A DNA stretch of 34,051 nt from Acidobacteria bacterium RIFCSPLOWO2_02_FULL_67_21 (GTDB taxonomy: Bacteria; Acidobacteriota; Vicinamibacteria; Vicinamibacterales; UBA2999), in contig MEKU01000002.1 of NCBI GenBank assembly GCA_001767195.1, forward strand, positions 6,900-40,950, in the 5' to 3' direction. This document shows positions 8,671 through 15,818 of this stretch, piece by piece (within the stretch, counting starts at the first letter, position 1; each line of letters opens with the position of its first letter). The position numbers and the translations under genes are program-made. The notes below the pieces were generated by a model. That model was not told the origin of the DNA. It was given only the letters and a program-made list of their open reading frames with translations, and ran no database searches.

Positions 8671-9468
8671 TCAGGCCGCCTTCCACGCAGGATCCAGCCG
8701 GCTCGCGTCTATCTCGATCACGCCACCACCCACTCGCGCGTGCAGCAGACCGAGCTGTTTTGCCTGAAGCACCAGCGTCAATAACTCCTGGCCGCTCCGG
8801 TCAAGAACTGCGGTCCACCTGCCGGAAAGCAGGGCCTCGCCGCCGAGGCCCTCGAGCGTGCCGAGCCAGAGCGCGTACGCAACGGCGCCCGGCGTTGCCT
8901 GAACGCGCTGACGGATTTTTCTCATGCGGCCAAGCAGATGCCCAGACTGCGACCAGGAGCTGGCTGCATTGCGCGCAACCTTGTCTAGAACGGCGTCGTT
9001 CAGGCGCGATCCGACCGCCTCCCGCATGGCGCTGAGAAAGAGGGAGCGCACGAGCTCGAAGCCAACGGGCAATGACAACACCGAGGCCGCAGTCGCTCGA
9101 AGAAGGGGATCGCGTGTGAGGGCACACATCATCGCGACGAGCGGCCTCCCGTCCTCATCGAGATCCCACAAACGACGAAGCACGCGAAAGACGGGGATGG
9201 CGGGGTCGAGCCCGTACAACTCGCCGAGTCGCTGGTTTGTGAGGCGGCGGCTGGCGTTCGTCGATTTGCCGAGAACGTTGTGCTCGACGATGGCCGACCG
9301 GTAGTCGTCGCGGGTGGCGGACGCCGGCAAGGCGGCCAGGAGATCCGCCAGCTCCGCCAGCATCATCGTCCGGCTCGTGTGCATGCCGGTGTCACCGAAA
9401 CGGAAGCCGAACCTGGCGAGGTGCGCCTCGTGGTCGATCGCGTGCTCACGCCAAGTCGCCGTTGCCAT
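8671..9468 (-). CDS. brxA: BrxA-like protein, first gene of the BREX operon
   Basis: This 265-aa helical protein occupies the brxA position immediately before brxB. The segment EHNVLGKSTNASRRLTNQRLGELYGLD resembles the BrxA/DUF1819 pattern (a polar NLL-type helix followed by a basic RL helix). It is followed by LRRLWDLDEDGRPLVAMMCALTRDPLLRATA. The protein is about 60 residues longer than typical BrxA (about 200 aa), mainly at the N-terminus. BrxA binds DNA in characterised BREX systems. The ATG at 9468 was kept because the next in-frame ATG (residue 28) would remove GFRFGDTGMHTSRTMML, which looks structured. Assignment rests on position as much as on sequence, so a distinct BREX subtype protein in this slot is possible. 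Confidence 0.6.
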   Translation of the reverse strand: MATATWREHAIDHEAHLARFGFRFGDTGMHTSRTMMLAELADLLAALPASATRDDYRSAIVEHNVLGKSTNASRRLTNQRLGELYGLDPAIPVFRVLRRLWDLDEDGRPLVAMMCALTRDPLLRATAASVLSLPVGFELVRSLFLSAMREAVGSRLNDAVLDKVARNAASSWSQSGHLLGRMRKIRQRVQATPGAVAYALWLGTLEGLGGEALLSGRWTAVLDRSGQELLTLVLQAKQLGLLHARVGGGVIEIDASRLDPAWKAA

Positions 9469-9476
9469 CGGAGCCG

Positions 9477-9506
9477 ATCCTAGAGAGCGGCTTGGGGCAA
9501 TGTCAA
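9477..9506 (-). promoter_or_regulatory. Candidate sigma70-type promoter for the BREX operon
   Basis: On the minus strand a perfect TTGACA (9506-9501) is followed by an 18-base spacer and TAGGAT (4 of 6 to consensus). The expected transcription start falls within a few bases of the brxA ATG at 9468, which would make the mRNA nearly leaderless. A second TTGACA occurs at 9582-9577 without a clear -10. Confidence 0.4.
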
Positions 9507-9522
9507 GTTATATATTTGTTTA

Positions 9523-9540
9523 GCCGGCAAATTTGCCGGC
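9523..9540. promoter_or_regulatory. Perfect 18-bp palindrome, probable operator
   Basis: gccggcaaatttgccggc is a perfect palindrome in the AT-rich spacer between the divergent brxA-like gene and the AbiEi-like regulator. It lies about 17 bases upstream of the candidate brxA -35 box and about 90 bases upstream of the regulator start. AbiEi antitoxins are known to bind inverted repeats in their own promoters, so the adjacent regulator is the obvious candidate ligand. It could also be an unrelated symmetrical site. Confidence 0.55.
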
Positions 9541-9576
9541 GTTGTATTTGTATGTAAATGATTATTTGCCACAATG

Positions 9577-9599
9577 TGTCAAATATTCATATTTAGACA
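9577..9599. promoter_or_regulatory. Imperfect inverted repeat in the divergent promoter region
   Basis: tgtcaaata and tatttagaca form an imperfect inverted repeat (one inserted base) about 30 bases before the regulator start. The surrounding 9500-9620 stretch is strikingly AT-rich compared with the rest of the window, as expected for a regulated divergent promoter. This could be a second operator or part of the plus-strand promoter. Confidence 0.3.
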
Positions 9600-9630
9600 A
9601 ATTATCTGATAGGCTTCTCTTGAGACCCCA

Positions 9631-10659
9631 TTGGAAGAGATCCCAACGACTGCTATTCAAGAAAATCAGCTTCTACGAGAGGTTCTGGAAATCGTCCGCT
9701 CCCGACTCCCCACGGGGTGGTCAATGACCGGTAGGACCGAGGCTTGTTGGGAGATTGAGACCCCCGGCGGCGAGCGGGCCACTCTCCCAATTGAGGTCCA
9801 GCCCCGACCGTCTCTGTCGTCGCTTCGGGCCGCGCTTGATCTGTCACAGGCGGGAGGGACACTGCTGATTTCCTCCTTTCTCTCTCCCGCCATTCGGCGA
9901 GAGCTCGCTGCGCGCGAGATGAGCTTTGCCGATCTGACTGGCAACGTGCGGATCATGCTGTCCAGGCCCGGTCTGTTCATGGAAACAACCGGCGCCACGT
10001 CGGATCCCTCGCCTCTGCGTCCGCAGCGATCACTCAAGGGGGCGAAGGCCAGCCGGGTGGTCCGCGCGCTCGTCGACTGGAGCCCGCCATTTCGCTTGAC
10101 GGAGATCGGCGCTCGGTCACTCGTTGACGTCGGCCATGTGTCCCGGATGCTGACGCAGCTCGAGCAGGAAGGCCTCTTGACCAGGAAGCCGCGTGGGGCC
10201 GTCACGGAGGTGAACTGGGAGGAACTGATTCGCCGATGGACGCAGGATTACCAGGTCACCAGGAGCAACGCGGCCACCTATATGTTCGAACCGCGAGGCC
10301 TCGCGTCTCTCCTGGCAGGACTGCGAGCCACGACGCTGCGATATGCCCTCACGGGTTCGGTCGCCGCCTCAATGCGCGCCGCCGTGGCGCCCGCGGCTCT
10401 CGCCATGCTCTACGTGGACGACCGCGGCACTGTTGCCGATGAGCTGAAGCTGCGTCCCGCTGACTCCGGCGGCAACGTCGTACTGTTGGTCCCGAAGGAC
10501 TCGCTGCCCCTCGAAGGTACGACTCGAGAACAGGATCTCGTGTTGGCGGCGCCGAGCCAGGTGGCCGCCGACCTGCTCAGCGGGCCGGGGCGGAGCTCGT
10601 CGGAAGCCGAAGCCTTTCTCGATTGGATGAAGGAACACGAAGATGTCTGGCGACGCTGA
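9631..10659 (+). CDS. AbiEi-like winged-helix regulator/antitoxin, divergent from BREX
   Basis: This 342-aa protein has a nuclease-like N-terminal fold (LPIEVQPRPSL; LLISSFLSPAIRRELAA; FADLTGNVRIMLSRPGLFM). A winged helix follows (RVVRALVDWSPPFRLTEIGARSL, HVSRMLTQLEQEGLLTRKP), then a C-terminal domain with YALTGSVAASMRAAVAP and SQVAADLLSGPGRSSSEAEAFLDWM. This plan matches the AbiEi-type antitoxin and related wHTH regulators encoded just upstream of a nucleotidyltransferase, as seen here. It could repress its own gene and, from its divergent position, the BREX operon; that role is inferred. The track start is TTG at 9631 with a weak ribosome site. The ATG at 9724, after ggggtgg, is the alternative but would remove a conserved-looking helix. 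Confidence 0.65.
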   Translation: MEEIPTTAIQENQLLREVLEIVRSRLPTGWSMTGRTEACWEIETPGGERATLPIEVQPRPSLSSLRAALDLSQAGGTLLISSFLSPAIRRELAAREMSFADLTGNVRIMLSRPGLFMETTGATSDPSPLRPQRSLKGAKASRVVRALVDWSPPFRLTEIGARSLVDVGHVSRMLTQLEQEGLLTRKPRGAVTEVNWEELIRRWTQDYQVTRSNAATYMFEPRGLASLLAGLRATTLRYALTGSVAASMRAAVAPAALAMLYVDDRGTVADELKLRPADSGGNVVLLVPKDSLPLEGTTREQDLVLAAPSQVAADLLSGPGRSSSEAEAFLDWMKEHEDVWRR

Positions 10660-11192
10660 CCCGAGTCGCGGTTGATCTTCTGGTTCCTGAGTCGCTTGGC
10701 GGCGGTGGCACCCGCGGCGCGCGACTGGACGGGCATGACTCCAAAGCGGCGCGCAAAGTGCGGGGAATCGAAGGCTGCCTCGTTGACAAATCTACGTTCA
10801 CCATCGCAGCGCTTGAGGCGACGGACCAACGACGTTTCGAACTTGAAGTCGCGGGCCCGGCTGCCCTCCTCGTGTCAAAGTGCCACAAGCTCGCCGAGCG
10901 AATTGCGGAAGGCGGGCGTCGCGCCAAGGCGAAGGACGCGCACGATGTGCTGAGGGTCCTGCGAGGCGTCACCACCGACGTGCTGGCTGTCGGATTCACA
11001 CTGATGAGGACGGACGAACTCTCGCGGCAGGTTGCCGAGGCAGGTATTGACCAGCTGCAGTCTCTTTTCGGACGCCCCCGCCTCGCGGGCTGCGACCTCG
11101 CCGCGCAGGCGGTGGCTGGTCTGGAGAATGAGGAGACGATTCGACAGTCCTGCGCGGCGCTGACGGCTGATCTCCTGGCGGCCCTTCGATGA
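10623..11192 (+). pseudogene. Nucleotidyltransferase-like partner gene, N-terminally truncated
   Basis: The readable part begins inside the end of the regulator gene: VAVDLLVPESLGG, KVRGIEGCLVD, FELEVAGPAALLVSKCHKL and AKDAHDVLRVL. These resemble the second half of AbiEii-like or related nucleotidyltransferase partners. The first 60-90 residues, which should carry the GG/GS motif and paired aspartates (DVD), are absent; only VAVD remains. The natural start would be the ATG at 10642 overlapping the regulator stop, but that frame stops after 10 codons (MSGDADPSRG). An internal deletion with frame change at the 5' end explains this. Translation from TTG at 10623 or a later start could still give a protein lacking the active site. 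Confidence 0.55.
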
Positions 11193-11238
11193 TCTCGTGC
11201 TCGCGGCCATCGTCGTACGGCCGGTTCGGTGAGCGCCG

Positions 11239-11742
11239 TCAGTCTTTCGGATTGGTGGCGAACACGGTCAGCTCGGTGATGAACCCCCGGTCGTCCATTT
11301 CAAGCGCTGACTGGACGGCGTGCGCGATGTCGTCGCCGTGCAGTTTGGTCGGGTTCTCCTGGGCCTGCGGTAGCCCCGCCGCCGAATAGAAACCGGTGAG
11401 TACTTCGCTGGGAGTCACCAGGATCACGCGGATATTGAACGGCTGTGTCTGCCCGCCGCGCCGCCAGACAAAAAACGCTCTGCCTTCGGTTAAGCCCCGG
11501 ACCGGGCCGAAAGGGCACTCATAGTTAGCGGCAAAGCCTCGAAACCAACAACGGAACGCGCAATAATACGCCGCGATGCCCGGGAATGGCATCGGCACGG
11601 AAGCCGTTGGACCATTCCACTTGAGGGCCAGGAGCGCAAAACTGGTGCGATACGCGACGTAATGAAAGTACAGGTAGGCCGTCGCGTAGACCAGCACGCT
11701 GGCCGCGAGCGCCCCGATGACCGCGATGGCGAGCCTCTTCAC
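11239..11742 (-). CDS. Membrane-anchored protein of unknown function
   Basis: The track ORF begins at 11856, but the first 38 residues overlap the upstream gene in another frame. The GTG at 11742 overlaps that gene's stop by 4 bases (GTGA) and gives a 167-aa protein. It begins KRLAIAVIGALAASVLVYATAYLYF, a single N-terminal membrane helix or signal anchor. The remainder has several cysteines (YYCAFRCWFRG, YECPFG) and a soluble alpha/beta-looking C-terminus (FNIRVILVTPSEVLTGFYSA). I do not recognise the family. It is the last gene of the vapB-vapC-HMA-like series and is convergent with the truncated nucleotidyltransferase gene. Confidence 0.6.
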   Translation of the reverse strand: MKRLAIAVIGALAASVLVYATAYLYFHYVAYRTSFALLALKWNGPTASVPMPFPGIAAYYCAFRCWFRGFAANYECPFGPVRGLTEGRAFFVWRRGGQTQPFNIRVILVTPSEVLTGFYSAAGLPQAQENPTKLHGDDIAHAVQSALEMDDRGFITELTVFATNPKD

Positions 11743-12056
11743 AACACGATCGAGTACTTGTACGGATACTCCGCCCGCTCGATGGCGTCCTCGAGCTGCT
11801 GGCGGGTCACCGATGCGCCGCGCTTCACCGTGATCCGGATCTCCTCCGCGTCCCAACGCAGGTCGATCTGCTCGATCTCCGGCATCTCGGCGAGTCGTTT
11901 TTCAATGCCGTACATGCAGTAGGGTCCCGGAATGCCCGGCACCGCAATGGTGACACCGCGCGGTGGCTGGCCTGCGGTGTCACCGGCCGTCACCATCACG
12001 AACACGGTCACGAGCGCGATCGTGGCGATGCGCATGGTCCAGGCGCGCGTCATCAT
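11739..12056 (-). CDS. Small exported HMA-like protein without the CXXC metal motif
   Basis: The real start is taken at the ATG at 12056, which overlaps the vapC stop by one base (TGATG), giving 105 aa. The upstream part of the track ORF is a shadow of vapC. The N-terminus MMTRAWTMRIATIALVTVFVMVTAGDTAGQ is a Sec signal peptide. The mature part, TIAVPGIPGPYCMYGIEKRLAEMPEIEQIDL followed by ITVKRGASVTRQQLEDAIERAEY, follows the beta-alpha-beta pattern of heavy-metal-associated (MerP/CopZ-like) domains. The metal loop, however, reads GPYCMYG with one cysteine instead of CXXC. Its substrate is therefore uncertain. Coupling to vapC and to the following membrane protein suggests co-expression. Confidence 0.65.
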   Translation of the reverse strand: MMTRAWTMRIATIALVTVFVMVTAGDTAGQPPRGVTIAVPGIPGPYCMYGIEKRLAEMPEIEQIDLRWDAEEIRITVKRGASVTRQQLEDAIERAEYPYKYSIVL

Positions 12057-12484
12057 CACGCCAGAGGATTCCTCCAGCGCAGGTCCGGGAAGCGGGAGAA
12101 GTCGCGATCGGTCGTGTAGAGTGTGGCGCCGTGCTCGATGGCGATCGAGGCCAGGGCGGCGTCCATCACGAGGGGCCCGGATGTCTGGCCTTGCCGCGTG
12201 AGGGCTCGCAGAATCGCCCAGTGCCGCTCGCCCGGGTCGAGAATGCCCGCGACGGGTTGGGCCAACCAGGCGCCCACGGCCTCCTCGGCCTCCGCCATCG
12301 TCAGCGGCTGTTCGAATACGCGAGGGCTCGTCGAAATCCGCAGAAACGCCCACAGCGAGAGCCAGGCGAAGCGCACGAGCGATGGCCCCGAGAGCGTGGC
12401 CTCCAGCCAGCGCCTGCTGCCTTCGTGGTCGGTCGCACGCGGGTTGTACGCGTACAGGAGGAGATTCGCGTCGATGAGAATCAC
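12056..12484 (-). CDS. vapC: PIN-domain ribonuclease toxin VapC
   Basis: This 142-aa PIN protein begins MILIDANLLLYAYN, with the first acidic residue of the active site. It carries an internal acidic residue in the EAEEAVGAW region, the DAALASIAIEHGATLYTTD signature and the terminal DFSRFPDLRWRNPL. VapC toxins are Mg-dependent endonucleases acting on tRNA or rRNA. It overlaps the vapB gene by 4 bases, the usual VapBC arrangement. The four acidic positions appear intact, so the toxin is probably active. Confidence 0.92.
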   Translation of the reverse strand: MILIDANLLLYAYNPRATDHEGSRRWLEATLSGPSLVRFAWLSLWAFLRISTSPRVFEQPLTMAEAEEAVGAWLAQPVAGILDPGERHWAILRALTRQGQTSGPLVMDAALASIAIEHGATLYTTDRDFSRFPDLRWRNPLA

Positions 12485-12729
12485 CGGGCGAGCGGACCCT
12501 CGACGCGCTCGATCAACTCCGGGATGCTGTCGAGGTTCAGCCCGGGACGCAACGCGCCGAGGTCGCGCGTCACCACGCGGAAGGGCGCACGTGAGGAACC
12601 GGCGGGCGGGCGCGCCAGGCCGCGCCGCAGCGTGTCGTTGACGACCTCACGAAAGGCGCGTCCCGATCGCCGCGCCAACGATTTCAGCTTGGCGGCCACG
12701 TCGTCATCGAGCGTGAGGGTCGTTCGCAC
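12481..12729 (-). CDS. vapB: VapB-type antitoxin
   Basis: This 82-aa protein has a short N-terminal ribbon-helix-helix segment (TTLTLDDDVAAKLKSLARRSGRAFREVVNDTLRRGL). A flexible tail (FRVVTRDLGALRPGLNLDSIPELIERVEG) would wrap the PIN toxin. It begins at GTG 12729 and ends 4 bases into vapC. VapB proteins repress their own operon by binding inverted repeats, and one is found directly upstream. Confidence 0.9.
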   Translation of the reverse strand: MRTTLTLDDDVAAKLKSLARRSGRAFREVVNDTLRRGLARPPAGSSRAPFRVVTRDLGALRPGLNLDSIPELIERVEGPLAR

Positions 12730-12734
12730 ATTGT

Positions 12735-12760
12735 GATGCTATGGGAGAAGCATCATGATG
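12735..12760. promoter_or_regulatory. Inverted repeat upstream of vapB, candidate operator
   Basis: gatgct and agcatc (12735-12740 and 12749-12754) are 6-bp arms separated by 8 bases. They run into a 10-bp palindrome catcatgatg at 12751-12760. The site lies just upstream of the vapB start, where VapBC complexes normally bind. Confidence 0.5.
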
Positions 12761-12993
12761 TCAATGCCGGGCCGCTACCAGTCGTTCCTACCGTTGATCG
12801 TCTTCGACCCCCGCACAGCCGCTTCAGAGGTCTCGTGCAAGTGGCAAGTGGAAGGGCATGAAGCGGCCGTGGTGGAACCCGCCGATCCCGGCTGGTTGTG
12901 GCCGACGACATCGCGTGAGATCGCTCCTGGCGGTGGTCGTACGCAGGCCGATTGAGATTGAGGGTTCTACAGGGAGAGGAGCGGCTATCAGCA
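12761..12993. other. Non-coding spacer between vapB and the broken DUF11 gene
   Basis: No supported gene is visible; the track ORFs here are shadows or random. Around 12837-12852 there is a short direct repeat (caagtggcaagtgg), similar in style to the other short interspersed repeats of the window. Confidence 0.4.
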
Positions 12994-14792
12994 CTACTTC
13001 GCGCCGAGGCTGTGGGGGACGAGGACGGCAGTGGTCGCCGTCGAGGCGTCGCCGCCGAGGTCCGTGCAGGTGATCGCGATCGTGTAGACGCGACCGCTGC
13101 CCAGACCCGAGCGCTCGGCGCGCAGCCGCACGTGCCCGGCGTCGACAACCTCCCAGTCCGGCGAGAGGTCGCCGTCGCCCAGGCCATCCTCCGGCTCGTT
13201 GCTGCTGACGCTCAACGAGCAGGAGTCGACCGGAAGCGGGCAGTTGTCGGTGACGTCATAGTCGATGACCACGTCTTCGAGCCGGTGATCCGGGGGCCAG
13301 AGCACCGATTTGTCGACCGCCGCATCGGTGATGGCGGGCGGGGGATTCGAGGCGGTCGTGGTGACGAACGCGCTGTCGTTCAGCGAGTCCGGATCCAGAG
13401 TCGCCGCCGTGACGCTCGCCGTGTTGTTGATTACCGTGCCATCGGCCACCCCGCACAGGACCGTCGCCCGGAGCGAGACCGTGCGAAGGGCGCCGACCGG
13501 AATCGTCCCGAACTCGACCGTCCGATTGTTGTTGATTCCACCGCAGATACCATCGCCGTCGGCGGCGCACGCTCTGAAGATCGTCTGCGGTGGCAGCGTG
13601 TCGACGACGGTGACGTCCATGGCATCATCCGGGCCGTCGTTGTGAATCGTCAGCGTGTAGGTCAGATCAGTGCGCGTCTGTACGGGATCTGGAGCATCGG
13701 ACTTCGCGATCGACAGATCCGCCGCCTCCGTCCTCAATGTCAGTCTTCCCACGCGGATCGAAAACCCGGTCGTTTCAGTGCCAACGTCGTAATAGAGAAG
13801 ATAGGTGCCGTCGTGTAACCGGACAATATCGGGACCATTGCCGTCAATGCCCAGAGAATACAACGCATCGAACGTCACTCCATCTGTGGAGGTGCCGTAG
13901 CGCAGACGCGGGAGGGTGAAATTGTCCTGGTAGTGAGTGCTGTAGAAAAAGAGCGTGGCGCATCCATTCCCACGCTGCAGCGCGTGAGGCTGTTCCGCAG
14001 AATAATCGGATGCGCCGGTTCCCACTCTTATACCTTCGTCCATTGTCCACGTGAGCGGGTGCTCCGCCGAATCGGTCAGGATAGGGGCGCCGGGGCCGAG
14101 CCTGACGCCTTCTTCGACCGTTCAGGTGAGCTGATCCGTCGAGACCGCGCTCTTGACGAGATGCCCGCCGGGAGGGTCGCCGGGGCGCGACAGATCGCTG
14201 AAGTACATCCGGTATCGCCCATCCGCAAGGCGGACGATCGTGGCGCCGCCGGTCGCGCCCGTTTTGGTGGTACTGCTGAATCCGGCGGCCTCCGCCGTCA
14301 TTCGAAACCCGGGCTCGATGGTAAAGATCAAACCGTCGGCGCTCACGGCCGACCGGATGCTGCTCTCGCTGATGTAGAAGAGCCGCCGGCCGGATTGACA
14401 ACGACGCGCGGCATGCCGGCTCCGTCGGGAAGCCGCGCGCCAGCCTCGGGGACGAAGCTGGCCCCGTCGGCGGCCAGCGACACGGCGCTGACGATGCCGA
14501 GTCCCTGCGCAAACACGTGCAAGCGGACACGGCCGTCGGCGAGCCGCGCAGCCGACGCGTCTGCGACGGGCAGGCCGGCGGCCACGCCGAAGTCGGACGG
14601 TCCGAGCAGCGGTCCGACAATCGTGCAGGCGCCGGCGGCCGTGGGGGGCGGCGTCGGGGTCATCTGACCGGCCGATGCCTGCGGGAGCAGACAGAGAAGA
14701 CCCAGGACCGCTGCGCCGCGCGAGAAAGGCGCGGCGCGGCTGGTCCCACGAGCGAGCTCTTCAGGCGAGCGGGAAACGAATGCGCCGTACAT
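12994..14792 (-). pseudogene. Secreted propeller/DUF11 protein gene, broken by a frameshift and a stop
   Basis: Three consecutive minus-strand ORFs form one gene. It starts at ATG 14792 after ggaggaggg, with a signal peptide (AAVLGLLCLLPQASAG). It then has repeats of propeller type (ARLADGRVRLHVFA, VRLADGRYRMYFSD, VRLHDGTYLLYYDV), a DUF11 domain (DLSIAKSDAPDPVQTRTDL), and a C-terminal VLWPPDHRLEDVVIDYDV domain of cell-surface proteins. Near 14375-14390 the frame shifts by one base between RVVVNPAG and RRLFYISES. At 14122-14124 an in-frame TGA interrupts QLT-TVEEGVRLGPGAP. The later repeat copy LTWTMDEGIRVGTGAS shows that this codon was TGG (Trp). The gene probably encoded an exported carbohydrate- or surface-associated protein and is now inactive, unless both changes are assembly errors. 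Confidence 0.8.
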
Positions 14793-15093
14793 CAATCCCT
14801 CCTCCGGATGGGCCGACTTCGCCCCACGCGTGTCCGTCCAGCGCCGAATCCGCGTCGGCTCATGGATCCCGGATTTGGCGACTATATGGCAGAGGCATGT
14901 CGGCCTCAATCCCGCCTCGACAGTATGCCTCGACCGTATTGCATTGGACCGCTATATATCGTCTCCAATCGCTCGACGGGCTTGAGAACATTCTCGACGA
15001 CCTGGCGCACGACCGCATCGTTCGCGTCGTCGCCGGTGAGGTTAGGATGAAGGCACCGCCTGCAGCCCGATCGGCCTACACCGACCTGCCGTT
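14793..15093. other. Intergenic stretch of about 300 bases without a supported gene
   Basis: The stretch separates the divergent DUF11 pseudogene and the truncated oxidoreductase. A plus-strand ORF ends here with LENILDDLAHDRIVRVVAGEV, which looks protein-like but is not recognised. It could be the tail of a decayed gene. No RNA gene or clear terminator is seen. Confidence 0.35.
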
Positions 15094-15687
15094 GTGAACC
15101 CCGTCGATCCCGGCAAACAGATCCCGAAGCAGTGGGTGGCGGGATTCGGCCAGGGATTCCGTGAGGCAGGCGAGGGGGGGAGCATGGCGACCACCACTGG
15201 CGGGCTGATCACCCGGAAGGGCATCTGCGGCGTCTGCCCGGCGGGTTGCTGGGTGGAAGCCGACCTTCGCGACGGGGCGCTCGAAGCGATTCGTCCGGAC
15301 CGAAGCCACCCGTTGGGCCAGATCTGCCGGCGGGGCGAGCACGCGGCCGAGATCGTCTATTCGCCGCACCGCCTGCGACATCCGATGCGGCGTACGGGGC
15401 CCAAGGGGACCCACGGCTTCGAGCGCATCTCCTGGGACGCCGCCTACGACCTCATCGTCGAGCGTCTGCACGCCATCAAGGACACCTCGGGACCGGAGGC
15501 GGTCGCCATCTACACCGGGCGGGGCGCCTTCGAGCTGTCGCTGTGCGACATCTTCCAGCCCAAGGGCGTCGCCGTGTCGTCGGCGTCGAGTGTGCGAGCG
15601 CTGCGTCTGCCCTGTGTCTGGGCGCGAGCGCCAAGGGACCGTGTCGCGTCGCAGAACGGGCTTCCGTCAACGTCGGGAGGCCGCTAA
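15094..15687 (+). pseudogene. Molybdopterin oxidoreductase, N-terminal fragment
   Basis: The first 165 or so codons encode the start of a DMSO-reductase-family molybdopterin oxidoreductase. The 4Fe-4S motif is GICGVCPAGCWVEADLRDG. It is followed by HPLGQICRRGEHAAEIVYS, PMRRTGPKGTHGFERISWDAAYDLI and GPEAVAIYTGRGAFELSLCD. Members of this family run to about 700 aa or more. Here the match ends after FQPKGVAVSSASSV near base 15594, and the remaining 31 codons look unrelated. The start may be GTG 15094 or ATG 15184. The whole molybdenum-cofactor-binding part is missing, so the gene is dead. The break point is followed by what looks like a vapBC remnant. Confidence 0.85.
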
Positions 15688-15756
15688 TGCTTCCTGGTCG
15701 GGCTGCTCGATGTGAATGCCCTCGTCGCGCTTCTGGTGCCGAACGTCCCGAGCTAG
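15685..15756 (+). pseudogene. Probable relic of a second vapBC pair
   Basis: A TAATG junction at 15685-15689 is typical of overlapping vapB and vapC. It is preceded by NGLPSTSGGR, which resembles a VapB tail. After a frame change comes LLDVNALVALLVPN, very like the N-terminus of VapC PIN domains, ending at a TAG at 15754-15756. Only about 17 residues of the PIN domain remain. The fragments lie exactly where the oxidoreductase gene is interrupted. Confidence 0.4.
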
Positions 15757-15818
15757 CCGAGGGACGGAGCGACAGACGGCTCCGCGCTGCCCTCTCCCGC
15801 GAGATACTAGATAACGGA

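Noticed and set aside
11193-11238. Possible terminator hairpin (cggcc...ggccg) between convergent genes
   Set aside because: Arms of 5 bp with a 10-base loop and no U-tract are too weak to support a call.
12952-13818. 288-aa plus-strand ORF opposite the DUF11 pseudogene
   Set aside because: Antisense shadow; the minus strand shows DUF11 and propeller repeat patterns.
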